Positions 33,192 through 43,026 of a DNA stretch of 64,000 bases are shown one piece after another. The notes beneath the pieces are model-generated. The model saw nothing but the letters and a program-made list of their open reading frames with translations. It did not search any database and was not told where the DNA came from. Made by a program: the position numbers and the translations under genes. Source of the stretch: Zelopaecilomyces penicillatus (lineage: Eukaryota > Ascomycota > Sordariomycetes > Hypocreales > Pseudodiploosporaceae); assembly GCA_005765155.1 (NCBI GenBank), contig VCCP01000001.1, positions 806,001 through 870,000 on the forward strand, read 5' to 3'. Positions within the stretch are counted from its first letter, which is position 1; every line of letters begins with the position of its first letter.

Positions 33192-36100
33192 ATGGATCCC
33201 TACAACAACATTTTCACACCCACTCTCACAATCTTCCAAGCTACTTCCTCGGCATATCGCGCAATTCAGCACTTCAGAGGCCTTCCCGATGAGTTCAAGA
33301 AAGTGGACAGAAGTTTAGTCCTTGCGCAAAACACATTGGACCTGGTCAGCAGTCAGCTCCAGTCCCAGACGCTGGACGAGTCATCCAGAAATGCCATCCA
33401 AAAGATAGTCAGTCCCTGCGAAGAAAAGGCCACAGCTCTCCATGAAATCTTTGAGGAGATTGAACAGTCGGGGCAAAATGGAAGAGGTGGATCTGTGCTG
33501 GAGTTGTATCGTACCTCGCTGCTCAGGCTAGGTAAAGCAAGCCGGGTTGAGATCCTGATGCAGGGCATTCTGGAAGACTTGGATGCATTGGCCGTCAATC
33601 GTGTGTTCAGGACGGCAACACAAAGCCAATTAGCCAAGCTGGAGGCGGCGATTGAGGAAATGTCCAAAGTGAAGTCATCTGTGTCAGACTCAGAGTTGAC
33701 CAGTGCCGGGACAAGCAACAATCAACATATCGCCACTGGTGCAACGGGCCATCAGTACAACGCGGCCAGAGACATCAATTTTGGTATGCGACCATGATAG
33801 ATTATAACAGAATGCTGCGTATCAATAGACTTCTGACTGACCTTCATTGATGTATCCCAAAAGTCCAACCAAGTGACCACGACAGAAAAATCCGAGCCGA
33901 CATCCTTCGAGCTCTCGACACGTCAAAGTATCTAGCTGGGAAGAATAGGAATCCAGATCGAGTTCCCAAAACATGTGAGTGGTTTCTCAACCACGATCAC
34001 TTCAAAGAATGGCGACAGAGCACGTCCCGCAGTATGCTCTGGGTTTCTGCAAATCCCGGCTGTGGAAAGTCCGTTCTGGCAAAATATCTAGTGGACGAAT
34101 TGAAGACTACAAAGTCAAGGACGACGTGCTATTTCTTCTTCAAGGACGATGTTGAAGACCAGAAGAGCGCGAAACATGCTCTATGCTGCATCTTGCGTCA
34201 AATCTTCATGCAAAGAGAGGATCTATTCACTGATAGTATCGTCAAACGCTTTGAAACCTCCCAGGCATACCTCACCAATTCACTTGACGAGCTTTGGGAC
34301 GTCCTCCTCATGGTTTCACGGCTTGCTAGTCCAGGCGAGATCGTATGTATTCTGGATGCCTTCGACGAGTGTGAGGAGAAAGAACGACAAGACCTAGCCA
34401 AAATCCTGCGCAAATTCTACGAGATAGGAAACGACACAAACAACAACTCCAAACTCAAGTTTCTTATAACGAGTCGACCCTATAAAAGCATAGGACAAAG
34501 TTTCCAACCTCTTAATATCTCAGGGTTGCCTGTCATCCACCTCAAGGGCGAAGACCTTTCCGAGTCAGAAAGCATTGCTCAGGAGATTGACATCTATATC
34601 CAACATCGAGTCGCGCAGCTACGACCCATTCTAGAGCTTGAAATAGACGAGGAAGAAATGCTCCTAAAAGAACTGCGGCGTGTTCCCAACCAGACTTACT
34701 TATGGGTTTATCTCACTTTAGCAGAACTTGAAAAGGCCTCCAAAAACTCAGACATTACCAAAGCCAAGATACTCGAGCTCATGTCTTCACTTCCACCAAC
34801 TGTTAATGTTGCATATAACAGGATCCTGAACAAAAGCAGCGATGTCAAAACAGCCAAAAGGTTACTGCATATCATCGTGGCGGCAGCACGACCACTGACT
34901 GTGTCAGAGATGGGGTTTGCGTTGGATATTCGACAAGAGCATACCTGCTACGCAGACTTGGACCTCGCATCGGAGAACCGAATTCGGACTCGAATCACAA
35001 ATCTTTGCGGCCTTTTCGTGAATATAACAGAGTCGAAAAATGTGTATCTTCTCCATCAAACGGCAAAGGAGTTTTTGGTCCAGAAAGAAGTTGATGAGGA
35101 TACAACACCTGCTGTTGCTGGTGAGGAACTCTCATGGGAATCCAGTCTCCGGCCGCAGGATTCTCATGGAGTTCTGTATGAAATATGTGCATGGAATCTG
35201 CTTTTTACAGACTTTGACACGATTAATTTTTCTCGCGAGGGTCCATCAGACTTAGTGGTTACCCACGTCTTCCTTGCCTACTCGGCGGCAAACTGGGCTT
35301 TACACTTTCGAGAATCGGGCATTAAAGACAAAGCAGTGATGGAATCGCTCAACAAGATCTGCGACCCATTATCAAACCGCCGCATCATTTGGTTTGATGT
35401 TTACTGGATGCTCACGCACCCTGGCACAACAGCTCCGTTCTTTCCCACGCTCATGATGGCGTCCTTCTTTGGACTGGAGCAATTCGTCTTGTATTTGATT
35501 GCCAACGAAGCGGTTGATTTATACAGGGAAGATGATATCCATTGGCGATCGGCGCTTTCTTGGGCTTCAGAAAACGGGTTTGACGGCGTCGTGAATGCAT
35601 TGATCCAGGCGACTGGCTTTTTTGGCTCCAGCTTCTCCGATTTCATCAAATCACCATCATTCTCTAGTAATTCACAACCGTTCTTCACAAGGGTTGGAAG
35701 GCTCTTCTTTGGAGACATGCAAATCGATGCACAGGATATATACGGCCGAACACCATTGTCATATGCCGCTCAAGGCGGACACCTAGCCATCGTTAAACGC
35801 CTGATTGAGGCGGGCGCACAGGCAGACTCGGAGGACAAGATTGGAGGCACACCAATATCCTATGCTCTCTGCACTGGGCGGGATGAAATAGCCAGGCAAC
35901 TGCTGAAAGGAAAAGAAATTGAGTCTGTGGACCGGATCCGTAAGAAACTCCTCCTGTCTGCCTCCAATGGAGGGTACATTCACACGGTCAAAATGATGCT
36001 GGAAAACAACACCCCCGTGGACGCAAGAGGGTTTAATCGTTCAACGCCACTATATTTGGCTGCCACAGCTGGACATTCTGATATTGTCGCCTTGCTGCTA

Positions 36101-36880
36101 GAGCATGGCGCAGATGTCAATGCGAAGTGTAAAAAGAAAAACGCCCCCCTTCACCGTGCTGCTCTCAGGGGGGATATGGACACTATGGAAGTGTTGCTGC
36201 AGAACGGCGCTACGGTCGACATCAGAGATGGAGATGGGTATACACCACTATCAAATGCCGCCCAGTATGGGCATTCAAATTTGATCACACTTCTACTCAG
36301 TCATGGCGCGGATGTGAACACAAGGAGCGCCATCGGTCAAACACCGCTCGATCTTGCCGCCGGCAGCATCCATACCACAAAAGCAGTTCAAATCCTGTTA
36401 GAGAAGGGTGCCCATGTCAATCCAAGGGATGATTGGCTCCAAACACCACTCCATTCTGCTTCAAATATCGGGAACTCGGCTGTTGTTCGACTGCTACTAC
36501 TCTATAACGCTGATGTTGATGCCAGGGACGAACATGGCCGTACACCTTTGACATTGGCGGCCATGGAAGGGCATCATAGTATCACAAGTATGTTACTGGC
36601 TCACTCCGTCACCGTTGATGCCAAGGATGATCAAAATCGAACACCGCTATGGTATGCCAAAGAAAAAAGATGTGCGACTACTGTCAGGCTGTTACTAGAG
36701 AATGGCGCCGATGTTAGGCTCGGGGATGATGGTGACTCCATCCGTATAGAGACCCTAACGGCTTCTGCGAATGGAATTGAGGAAGTTGTTAAATTGCTGG
36801 TAGGGATTCACATCCATATCGATCACTGGTACCAAGAAAGATGGGGTAGTAGTGAGAGGAAAGTCACCATCGATGACTGA
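33192..36880 (+). CDS. NLR-type STAND protein: helical N-domain, amyloid-like linker, NACHT, ankyrin repeats
   Basis: Fungal NOD-like receptor, a class of signalling ATPases implicated in heterokaryon incompatibility and non-self recognition. Exons are 33192-33783 and 33864-36880 (donor GTATGC, phase 1), giving 1,202 residues. Residues 1-170 form a helical domain like SesA/NACHT N-terminal domains (AIQHFRGLPDEFKKVDRS, CEEKATALHEIFEEI). Residues 170-197 are a Asn/Gln/Gly linker (ATGHQYNAARDINFG) like amyloid-type motifs of some fungal NLRs. NACHT follows: Walker A NPGCGKS at 261-267, Walker B CILDAFDE near 358, and a KFLITSRPY sensor. A winged-helix-like region has LLHIIVAAARPLTVSEMGFA and LLHQTAKEFLV. 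From about residue 815 there are roughly nine to ten ankyrin repeats (for example HGADVNAKC, GYTPLSNAAQYGHSNLITLL), ending at a divergent last repeat. The true ATG is 33192; a TTG nine bases upstream is not used. The frame is intact, so the gene is likely functional. Confidence 0.92.
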
Positions 36881-37069
36881 ATGGGAGAGTATTGTTTGCT
36901 ATCTCGTACATTGGTCTTAGCAAAACCACGATCCTATATACAATTAGAGTGCACACTATGTTTTACATTATGGATTATGATGGGATATTTTCAAACACAA
37001 TAGAGTACGCCCATATACATGTATATATGGATATCGAATTTGAATAACAAGGTACCAAGTCCTCAACCT

Positions 37070-38368
37070 TCATTTGCAGCCATCCAATAGACCAAACTCA
37101 GTCATAATGCTCTCATTATGCTCTCCAGTAGATGGAACACCTCCAATCCGCACCCCCGTTGAGTCCCTCACACCCGGGGGCAACAAAGCAGCAACCTCAC
37201 CAGCCGGAGTCTGCACTGTCGTCCATCGGCGCCTTGCTTGAAGCTGTGGGTGGTTCCACAATCCCTCCATATCATTCACTTTCGCATTTGCGATCCCGGC
37301 ACTATCGAGCTTCTCGAGAACGACAGAAGCGCCGCCAATTCGGGCAAAGCAGCCACATATAATGATCTTGAGTGCATTTCTGTTTTGGCTCCTGAGTGAA
37401 TTGGTTGAGAATCGATGATCCGTCGCGAGGGAGGCATCTCCAAGTACATCGCGGCATAGGATAATCCATTCTCGCTCATTCTGGATTCCCAACATGACAG
37501 ACTCTCCATCGCCAGTCTCAAAGGGTCCGTAAGGGTAGATAGTTGCGTGTGAGGCTCCAGCGCGTGTCGGCCCAGACTGGCCATCATGAGCGTAGTACAT
37601 GGAGAAACCCATCCACTCCGCCATACTCTCCAACATAGAAATGTCAATATTGCGGCCTTCTCCACTCTTCCCACGCTCCATTAAAGCTCCAAGAATGTTG
37701 GAATATGCATACATCCCGGCAGCAATGTCAGCGATGGAGATGCCCGCTTTTGCCGGCTCTTCAGGACTACCCGTCACCGAAAGAAGCCCTGCTTCGCTCT
37801 GGACTAGCAAGTCGTACGCCTTTTTGTCACGGTATGGCCCATCTGCGCCATATCCCGAGATGTCGCAGACAATGATGCCGGGATTGCTCTTTCGGAGATC
37901 CTGATATGATAGGCCCAGTCGTCCTGTTGCTCCTGGTGCTAGATTCTGAACCATGACGTCGGCACGTAACAGCAGTTTTTTGAGCGCAGCAAGATCGCTT
38001 GGATTCTTCAAATCAAGGGCTAGACTCTCTTTGGATCGATTCGTCCATACGAAGTGGGATGACAAACCTCGGACTCTTGTATCATATGATCGTGCAAAGT
38101 CTCCTGTTCCAGGCCTCTCAACTTTGATGACCCGAGCACCCATCTCTGCAAGTTGTCGGGTACAAAACGGCGCTGCAATGGCCTGTTCAAGGCTTACAAC
38201 AAGAACTCCGTCTAGAGGTAAGGATTTGGGTGTGGTCTCGAAACGTTCTGTGGACATTTTTCGTATCCTGAGATTGCATGGGCGGGCCCATCTGGTGAGA
38301 CAGATATATGGTGTAGCTGAGAGACGTAGTGAAGCTGTGGCGTTCTTTAACAACATTCTTTGCACCAT
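37070..38368 (-). CDS. CaiB/BaiF family (family III) CoA-transferase, probably mitochondrial
   Basis: Family III CoA-transferases move CoA between organic acids through an aspartyl-CoA intermediate; members include formyl-CoA, succinyl-CoA:glutarate and carnitine CoA-transferases, and alpha-methylacyl-CoA racemase. Single exon, 432 residues. The N-terminus (MVQRMLLKNATASLRLSATP) is Arg/Ser-rich and acid-free, a likely mitochondrial presequence. A second Met (MSTERFE) could start a cytosolic form. The catalytic core starts GVLVVSLEQAIAAPFCTRQL, continues GARVIKVERPGTGDFAR, WTNRSKESLALDLKNP and VQNLAPGATGRLGLSY. KAYDLLVQSEAG holds the expected catalytic Asp. HATIYPYGPFETGDG and the C-terminal NDMEGLWNHPQLQAR are also typical. 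Divergently arranged with the galactonate-dehydratase-like gene across a tRNA. The exact acid substrates are not predictable. Confidence 0.88.
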   Translation of the reverse strand: MVQRMLLKNATASLRLSATPYICLTRWARPCNLRIRKMSTERFETTPKSLPLDGVLVVSLEQAIAAPFCTRQLAEMGARVIKVERPGTGDFARSYDTRVRGLSSHFVWTNRSKESLALDLKNPSDLAALKKLLLRADVMVQNLAPGATGRLGLSYQDLRKSNPGIIVCDISGYGADGPYRDKKAYDLLVQSEAGLLSVTGSPEEPAKAGISIADIAAGMYAYSNILGALMERGKSGEGRNIDISMLESMAEWMGFSMYYAHDGQSGPTRAGASHATIYPYGPFETGDGESVMLGIQNEREWIILCRDVLGDASLATDHRFSTNSLRSQNRNALKIIICGCFARIGGASVVLEKLDSAGIANAKVNDMEGLWNHPQLQARRRWTTVQTPAGEVAALLPPGVRDSTGVRIGGVPSTGEHNESIMTEFGLLDGCK

Positions 38369-38977
38369 GATGTCATTTCTCTTCGGATTCTTCTTCCTTC
38401 CTCGTGTCTTACTCAAACATCCATGACACTGGTTGTTGAGTGTAGGTTAGGCTGCTCTCCTGAGGAAAGTTAGGCTCAATCTAAGACAGTAGTCAATCGA
38501 TTAACAGTATGGAGTAAATTTGTATAAAGAAGATGAAATTAGTATTCATTAGTTCATTAGTTCAATGAAGTCTCATTTCGGCCATGCAACCATTCAAAAG
38601 CAGAACAAGGTGAACACGGCTATTCTCAAGTTGGCTACATAGGTTGAATCCTCCCGAAAGAGATGACGTACAATCCGAGAGTTGGTGGGGTTGCAACCAC
38701 CAAATCCATCATAATTGTCTGATCCCGCAACCTGCATCCTCTACTTTTAGACAACTTCATTCATTATCTCTAGTTTAGTCTCATTACTCCCCTCTCCGTC
38801 TGTTTGGGCCACAGCTGTGGAAAAGCATTACAGCTTCTATCCCCACCATTTATCTCTCAACCGTCTCCATGAGTCAGTCGCAGCCATCTGGAGAAGCAAT
38901 GTAAGCTGAATAACAGAGAACTCCGGTATCGCAACAGGACCAGATCCACCTACGACAGGCGCACAACGTCTGAAACA
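38369..38977. other. Intergenic between CoA-transferase gene and tRNA
   Basis: Presumed promoter of the CoA-transferase. No coding feature seen. Confidence 0.6.
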
Positions 38978-39049
38978 TCTTCCGTAGTATAGTGGTCAGT
39001 ATGCAAGCTTGTCACGCTTGAGACCCGGGTTCAATTCCCGGCGGGAGAG
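38978..39049 (+). tRNA. tRNA-Asp (anticodon GTC)
   Basis: A 72-base cloverleaf folds fully. Acceptor TCTTCCG pairs with CGGGAGA (one T-G). The D arm is GTAT-AGTGGTCA-GTAT. The anticodon stem CAAGC/GCTTG encloses TTGTCAC, so the anticodon is GTC. The T stem CCGGG/CCCGG has loop TTCAATT, and the discriminator base is G. The internal A box (TAGTATAGTGG) and B box (GGTTCAATTCC) are intact. No intron. Confidence 0.95.
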
Positions 39050-39063
39050 ATCCATCCGTCCTA

Positions 39064-39072
39064 TTTCTTTTT
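39064..39072 (+). terminator. Pol III terminator (T-rich run) after tRNA-Asp
   Basis: TTTCTTTTT begins about 15 bases after the tRNA 3' end, a usual RNA polymerase III stop. Confidence 0.6.
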
Positions 39073-39594
39073 GCCTAGTTTCTCATTTTGCTCTGCTATT
39101 AAAAAGTGATTTTTGTGTGAATCCTTAGTTTTTTTGTTTGCATAATCCAACCCTACAAAATGATGGAATGCATTGACGAAAACGCAGAGAAGATGTTGTA
39201 AACGTATTTACATATCAACATTGTCGGAATCCTATATGAAGCGACATCGCACTCTGCTTTACAGATCCAGCATGTCAACATGACGAAACCGCACTGAAAG
39301 TTAGCCCCTCCTCCCTCTTATTCAACACATCCAATTACACCCAATTCGGCGGAACAGAATGTCGAAGATCCTGGTTACGGCCAAATTGAGGGGCTCTACA
39401 ACAAGCGGGGAAAACCATAATTGGGGACTATGCAACGCTGGCGGTCATGCCTCTGCGATTGCTTTCTGTTACCATGGTATTTCTCGCGCTTCATTCTCTC
39501 TACAAAAGTGAAGATCAAAAGGGATAATTGTAAATCAATATTGAAAACCTCTTTTTCCCAACATTGTGCAAGAACTTGATCAACATAAATAAAC
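39073..39594. other. Intergenic between tRNA and dehydratase gene
   Basis: Promoter side of the dehydratase gene; no other feature seen. Confidence 0.6.
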
Positions 39595-40988
39595 ATGGGG
39601 AAAATCACCTTGATCGAGTACTTTCGAGTCCCGCCCCGCTGGCTTTTTGTCAAAATCACCGACGATGCCGGCAACACCGGCTGGGGCGAAGCTTCACTCG
39701 AAGGACACACCCAAGCCGTCGAGGGATGTCTAGACGCCTGGATCGAACAATACACTGGTTTAGAGGCAGAGTGAGTTTGTTTCTTACAGCGAGGTTTTAC
39801 TGGAGCCAAGTAAAGGCAGGCAATTGGCCTGGCCCGTCCACAATTGAGTAATAGCTTGGCATGTAATGTGTCTGTATCCGTAAACCGCACCACCACTAAC
39901 TTCAGAATTACAACGCAACAGCGACATCGAACACATCTGGCAGCTCTCATGGCGAAAGACTTTCTACAGAGGCGGCCCTGTCTTCATGAGCGCGCTTTCA
40001 GGCTTGGATATTGCGCTGTGGGATCTCAAGGCTAGGAAGCTAGGCGTGCCCATCTATGAGCTTCTAGGCGGGAAGCTGCGCAATAAGCTCAAAGTGTATG
40101 CCTGGATTGGAGGAGACAGGCCGGATGATGTCCAGAGCCAAGCGTGAGTCTTGCCTTCCCACCACCTCTATACCCGTTTTACTAGGTAGGCTGTGTTCAC
40201 AAGTTTTTCACTAACGCGATGGGGTGCTCATTTCTCAAAGACTTGCCCGAAAGTCACAGGGCTTCACAGCCGTCAAGATGAACGCAACCGAGGACATGGG
40301 CTGGCTTGACTCTCCCTCTGCCCTCTCCTCCTGCGTCGCCCGCGTCCGCGCCGTCAAGGACCTCGGCCTTGATGCTGCCGTCGACTTTCACGGCCGCCTC
40401 CATCGCCCCATGGCAAAACAACTTGCCGCCGCCCTCACCCCCCTACAGCCGCTCTTCATCGAAGAACCTTTACTCTCCGAACACATCGAAGCCCTTCGCA
40501 GCCTCTCCAAACTCACCTCTATTCCCATTGCCCTCGGCGAGCGCCTCCACAGCCGCTGGGACGTGAAGCCCTTTCTTGAATCCTCCTGTGTCGATGTCTT
40601 GCAGCCAGACATCTGCCATGTTGGGGGTATTTCGGAACTGCGTCGTATCGCCGCCGCCGCTGAGACCTATGATGTAGCCATCGCACCGCACTGTCCGCTC
40701 GGTCCTATTGCGCTCGCTGCGTGCATGCAGGTTGATGCCGCGACGCCGAATTTTGCGATCCAGGAGATGAGCATAGGCATTCACTACAATGTTGGTGGGT
40801 ATGATTTGCTGAGTTATATTAAAAACCCAAAAGTTTGGGCCGTAAGTGATGGATATGTTGAGTTGATGAGAGGACCCGGGCTAGGTATCGAGATTAATGA
40901 GGAGTTGATCCGGGAGGCGAGTCGGGGTGCGGCGCCGTGGGTGAGTCCGGGATTCACGGGACCCGGCGATGAAATCCGGGAATGGTAA
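39595..40988 (+). CDS. D-galactonate dehydratase-like enolase-superfamily enzyme (DgoD type)
   Basis: Predicted acid-sugar dehydratase, probably making 2-keto-3-deoxygalactonate from galactonate in the cytosol. Three exons, 39595-39770, 39922-40143 and 40241-40988, give 381 residues, essentially the length of bacterial DgoD. The capping domain starts MGKITLIEYFRVPPRWLFVK and has NTGWGEASLEGHTQAVEG and FYRGGPVFMSALSGLDIALW. The barrel shows VKMNATEDMGW and the metal ligands in VDFHGR (Asp), FIEEP (Glu) and ALGERL (Glu). VLQPDICHVGGISE and APHCPLGPIALAACMQ, with its conserved His, match DgoD closely. The acceptor of intron 1 (CAACAG) was chosen by phase. Homology to bacterial enzymes is strong, but introns show it is a resident fungal gene. 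Divergent from the CoA-transferase gene. D- versus L-galactonate or another sugar acid cannot be settled from sequence. Confidence 0.88.
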
Positions 40989-41539
40989 CGAGAGTTTTTC
41001 TTTCCATTGCATTGAATTGTCGTGTTATCAACACCTCCAAACATCCGGCAGATTGATGTAGCATATCCCGGTTCAGCCACATGACCCCGCGAGAAACTGC
41101 CTCAAAGGGGCACATGACACAAAGCCACCAAGTTGATTCCCGCCATCCTCAAACTCAATTCTTTGTTTGTAAAGTGTAAGAAGCATTGGAGGCGCCGCAG
41201 AAGTGAGGGGGAGAAAAACCTACATCTCCAAATCACCGTTCTTGGCAACATGCAAACGCAAATGAACTTTTACGGACAGGGTTGCACAAAAACGTGGCTT
41301 GCATGATCGACGCCTCATCTGGGCTTGGCAATCAGTAGTCTCGATCCCCGGCTGACATTACCCATAGAACCACGTCGCGCGTTGAACAACGCATCAATGT
41401 CCCATACTGTAATTAAAACATTTAACTGGTACTCTCTAGAAGAAAAATCACATACTGTTGGCGGGGAAAGTATGTGTACAAAAGCCAAGATCATTTATAT
41501 TTGCATTAACTACATTACATTTTTATTTAATCATAACCC
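40989..41539. other. Intergenic between convergent genes
   Basis: 3' flanks of the dehydratase and permease genes. No feature seen. Confidence 0.65.
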
Positions 41540-43026
41540 TTAGTGCGCCTTGATGAGAGGTTCGCAAGAGAAGACACCACGAACATTGTGGTTATCAAAT
41601 TGTTTCTTCTGCAGCGTTTGTTAGACTCGTATTTCTCACAAGGATAAATGTAAAAAGGTTCACTTACAATATCAGCAATGCTGGCGTAGGTTCCGGCAAC
41701 GAGGACGACAATGCCAATGATGAAGGAGAGCAGGCAAAGCATAGCGTGGGGCAGATTCTTCTTTGAGTACCAGGAGCCTTCCTTGAGAAGCTTCCACCAG
41801 AAAATGGAAGGGAAGTAGAAAGTGAAGCCAGAGATGAAGAGAGAGGATGAGATGGACAAGAGATCCGAGAAGAAAGGGATGGACTCGGCAATGACCCAGG
41901 CGATAATGGTGATGACAGTGATAAGAGCCAACCAGGTGATCCAGCCCATCTTGGTGTTGATGTAGCGGTTGACGGAGTTCTTGAACATGCGACCATGGAT
42001 GTAGCGACCGACAACAGTGGTGTTGATGGAGCCTGAGATGAAGATGACAGGCAGACCGACACCAAAGGCAATCTTGGAAACAACGCCACCGGCTGACAGG
42101 AGAGCCGGGGCCTGGACGTCAGTACCAACGAAGGAGTAGACCAAGCCACCGGTCACAGTGTAAATGACAATCTCCATGAGGCCGAGAGACCAAATGGACT
42201 TGATATAATCGGCAGGGGTGTGCATCTCGTCCATGAAAGAGAACTGGCACATGGAAAAGCTGTAGGCGAAGACGATGTTGGAGATGGCGATGAAGGCCTC
42301 GGAGAAGCTGAGGTCCTCCTTGGGCCAGGCCGACCAGTTGACAGCAGCCAGGCCGCCTTCAGCCTTGGTAGCCTTGATACCAGTGGCGATGATGGTGATA
42401 CCAATGGCGGCCATGATGGAAACAAAATCAACATAACCAAGAATAGCGACCTCGGCGAATGAGGGAGGAATAGCAAGGATGAGGAGAATGATGGCAGAAA
42501 CGACACCAAAGACCAGAGAGCAAGCACCGTTATCCGTGAGGTTGAGGAAAGCAATGGTTCCAGTAAGACAGTGAGAACCGACAAGCATAGTAAGTTGAAG
42601 GACAAACATGGCACCGATGAGCTCGTAACCAAAGCGACCAGCGATGAGCTTTCCGGCATCGGCATAGTGGGCGACGTGAGGGAACTTGAGCTTAACCTCT
42701 CCGACGATGATACTGGTGTAGATGGCGAGAAATCCGAGGCCGACACAGCAAATAACACCGGCGACCATGCCAAGGGAGGCAAAAGCAGAAGGCAAGCTTA
42801 GAGAACCGAGAGCAATGGCCTCAACAATGAGGACAATGGTGAGTCGCTTCCAGCCGAGACGGTTGAAGTGGGCTTCACCCTCCGCAGTCTTGAGTTTCTC
42901 CATATCGCCATTCCACTCGCGGCTTTCGCCAGCGATGGGCTGGCCCTCGAAGAGACCATCCTGGGTTGGGCCGTTTTGGCCCTTGGCCTTCTTGTCCTGA
43001 GTGGACGTGGATCCTGAGTCGGACAT
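41540..43026 (-). CDS. Neutral amino-acid permease (MTR-like, AAAP family)
   Basis: Plasma-membrane proton-coupled amino-acid transporter related to Neurospora MTR. Exons are 43026-41668 and 41608-41540; the intron (GTAAGT...CTGCAG) is in phase 0, so reading through it to a later stop would give a false tail. The product has 475 residues. The hydrophilic N-terminus (about 60 residues) is followed by about eleven membrane helices. Visible family sequence: RLTIVLIVEAIALGSLSLPS in TM1, GSHCLTGTIAFLNL, VFAYSFSMCQFSFMDEMHTP, VYSFVGTDVQAPALLSAG, and IHGRMFKNSVNRYI. The final exon gives KKQFDNHNVRGVFSCEPLIK, matching the usual FSC-type tail of this family. The start codon at 43026 precedes MSDSGSTSTQDKK. 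Preferred substrates are not visible. Confidence 0.92.

Noticed and set aside
41527..41667. Read-through C-terminus of the permease frame
   Set aside because: It translates the intron; splicing at GTAAGT gives a C-terminus matching the permease family.
42153..42782. 209-residue frame overlapping the permease in another frame
   Set aside because: Ser/Leu/Pro-rich shadow of the codon-biased permease gene.
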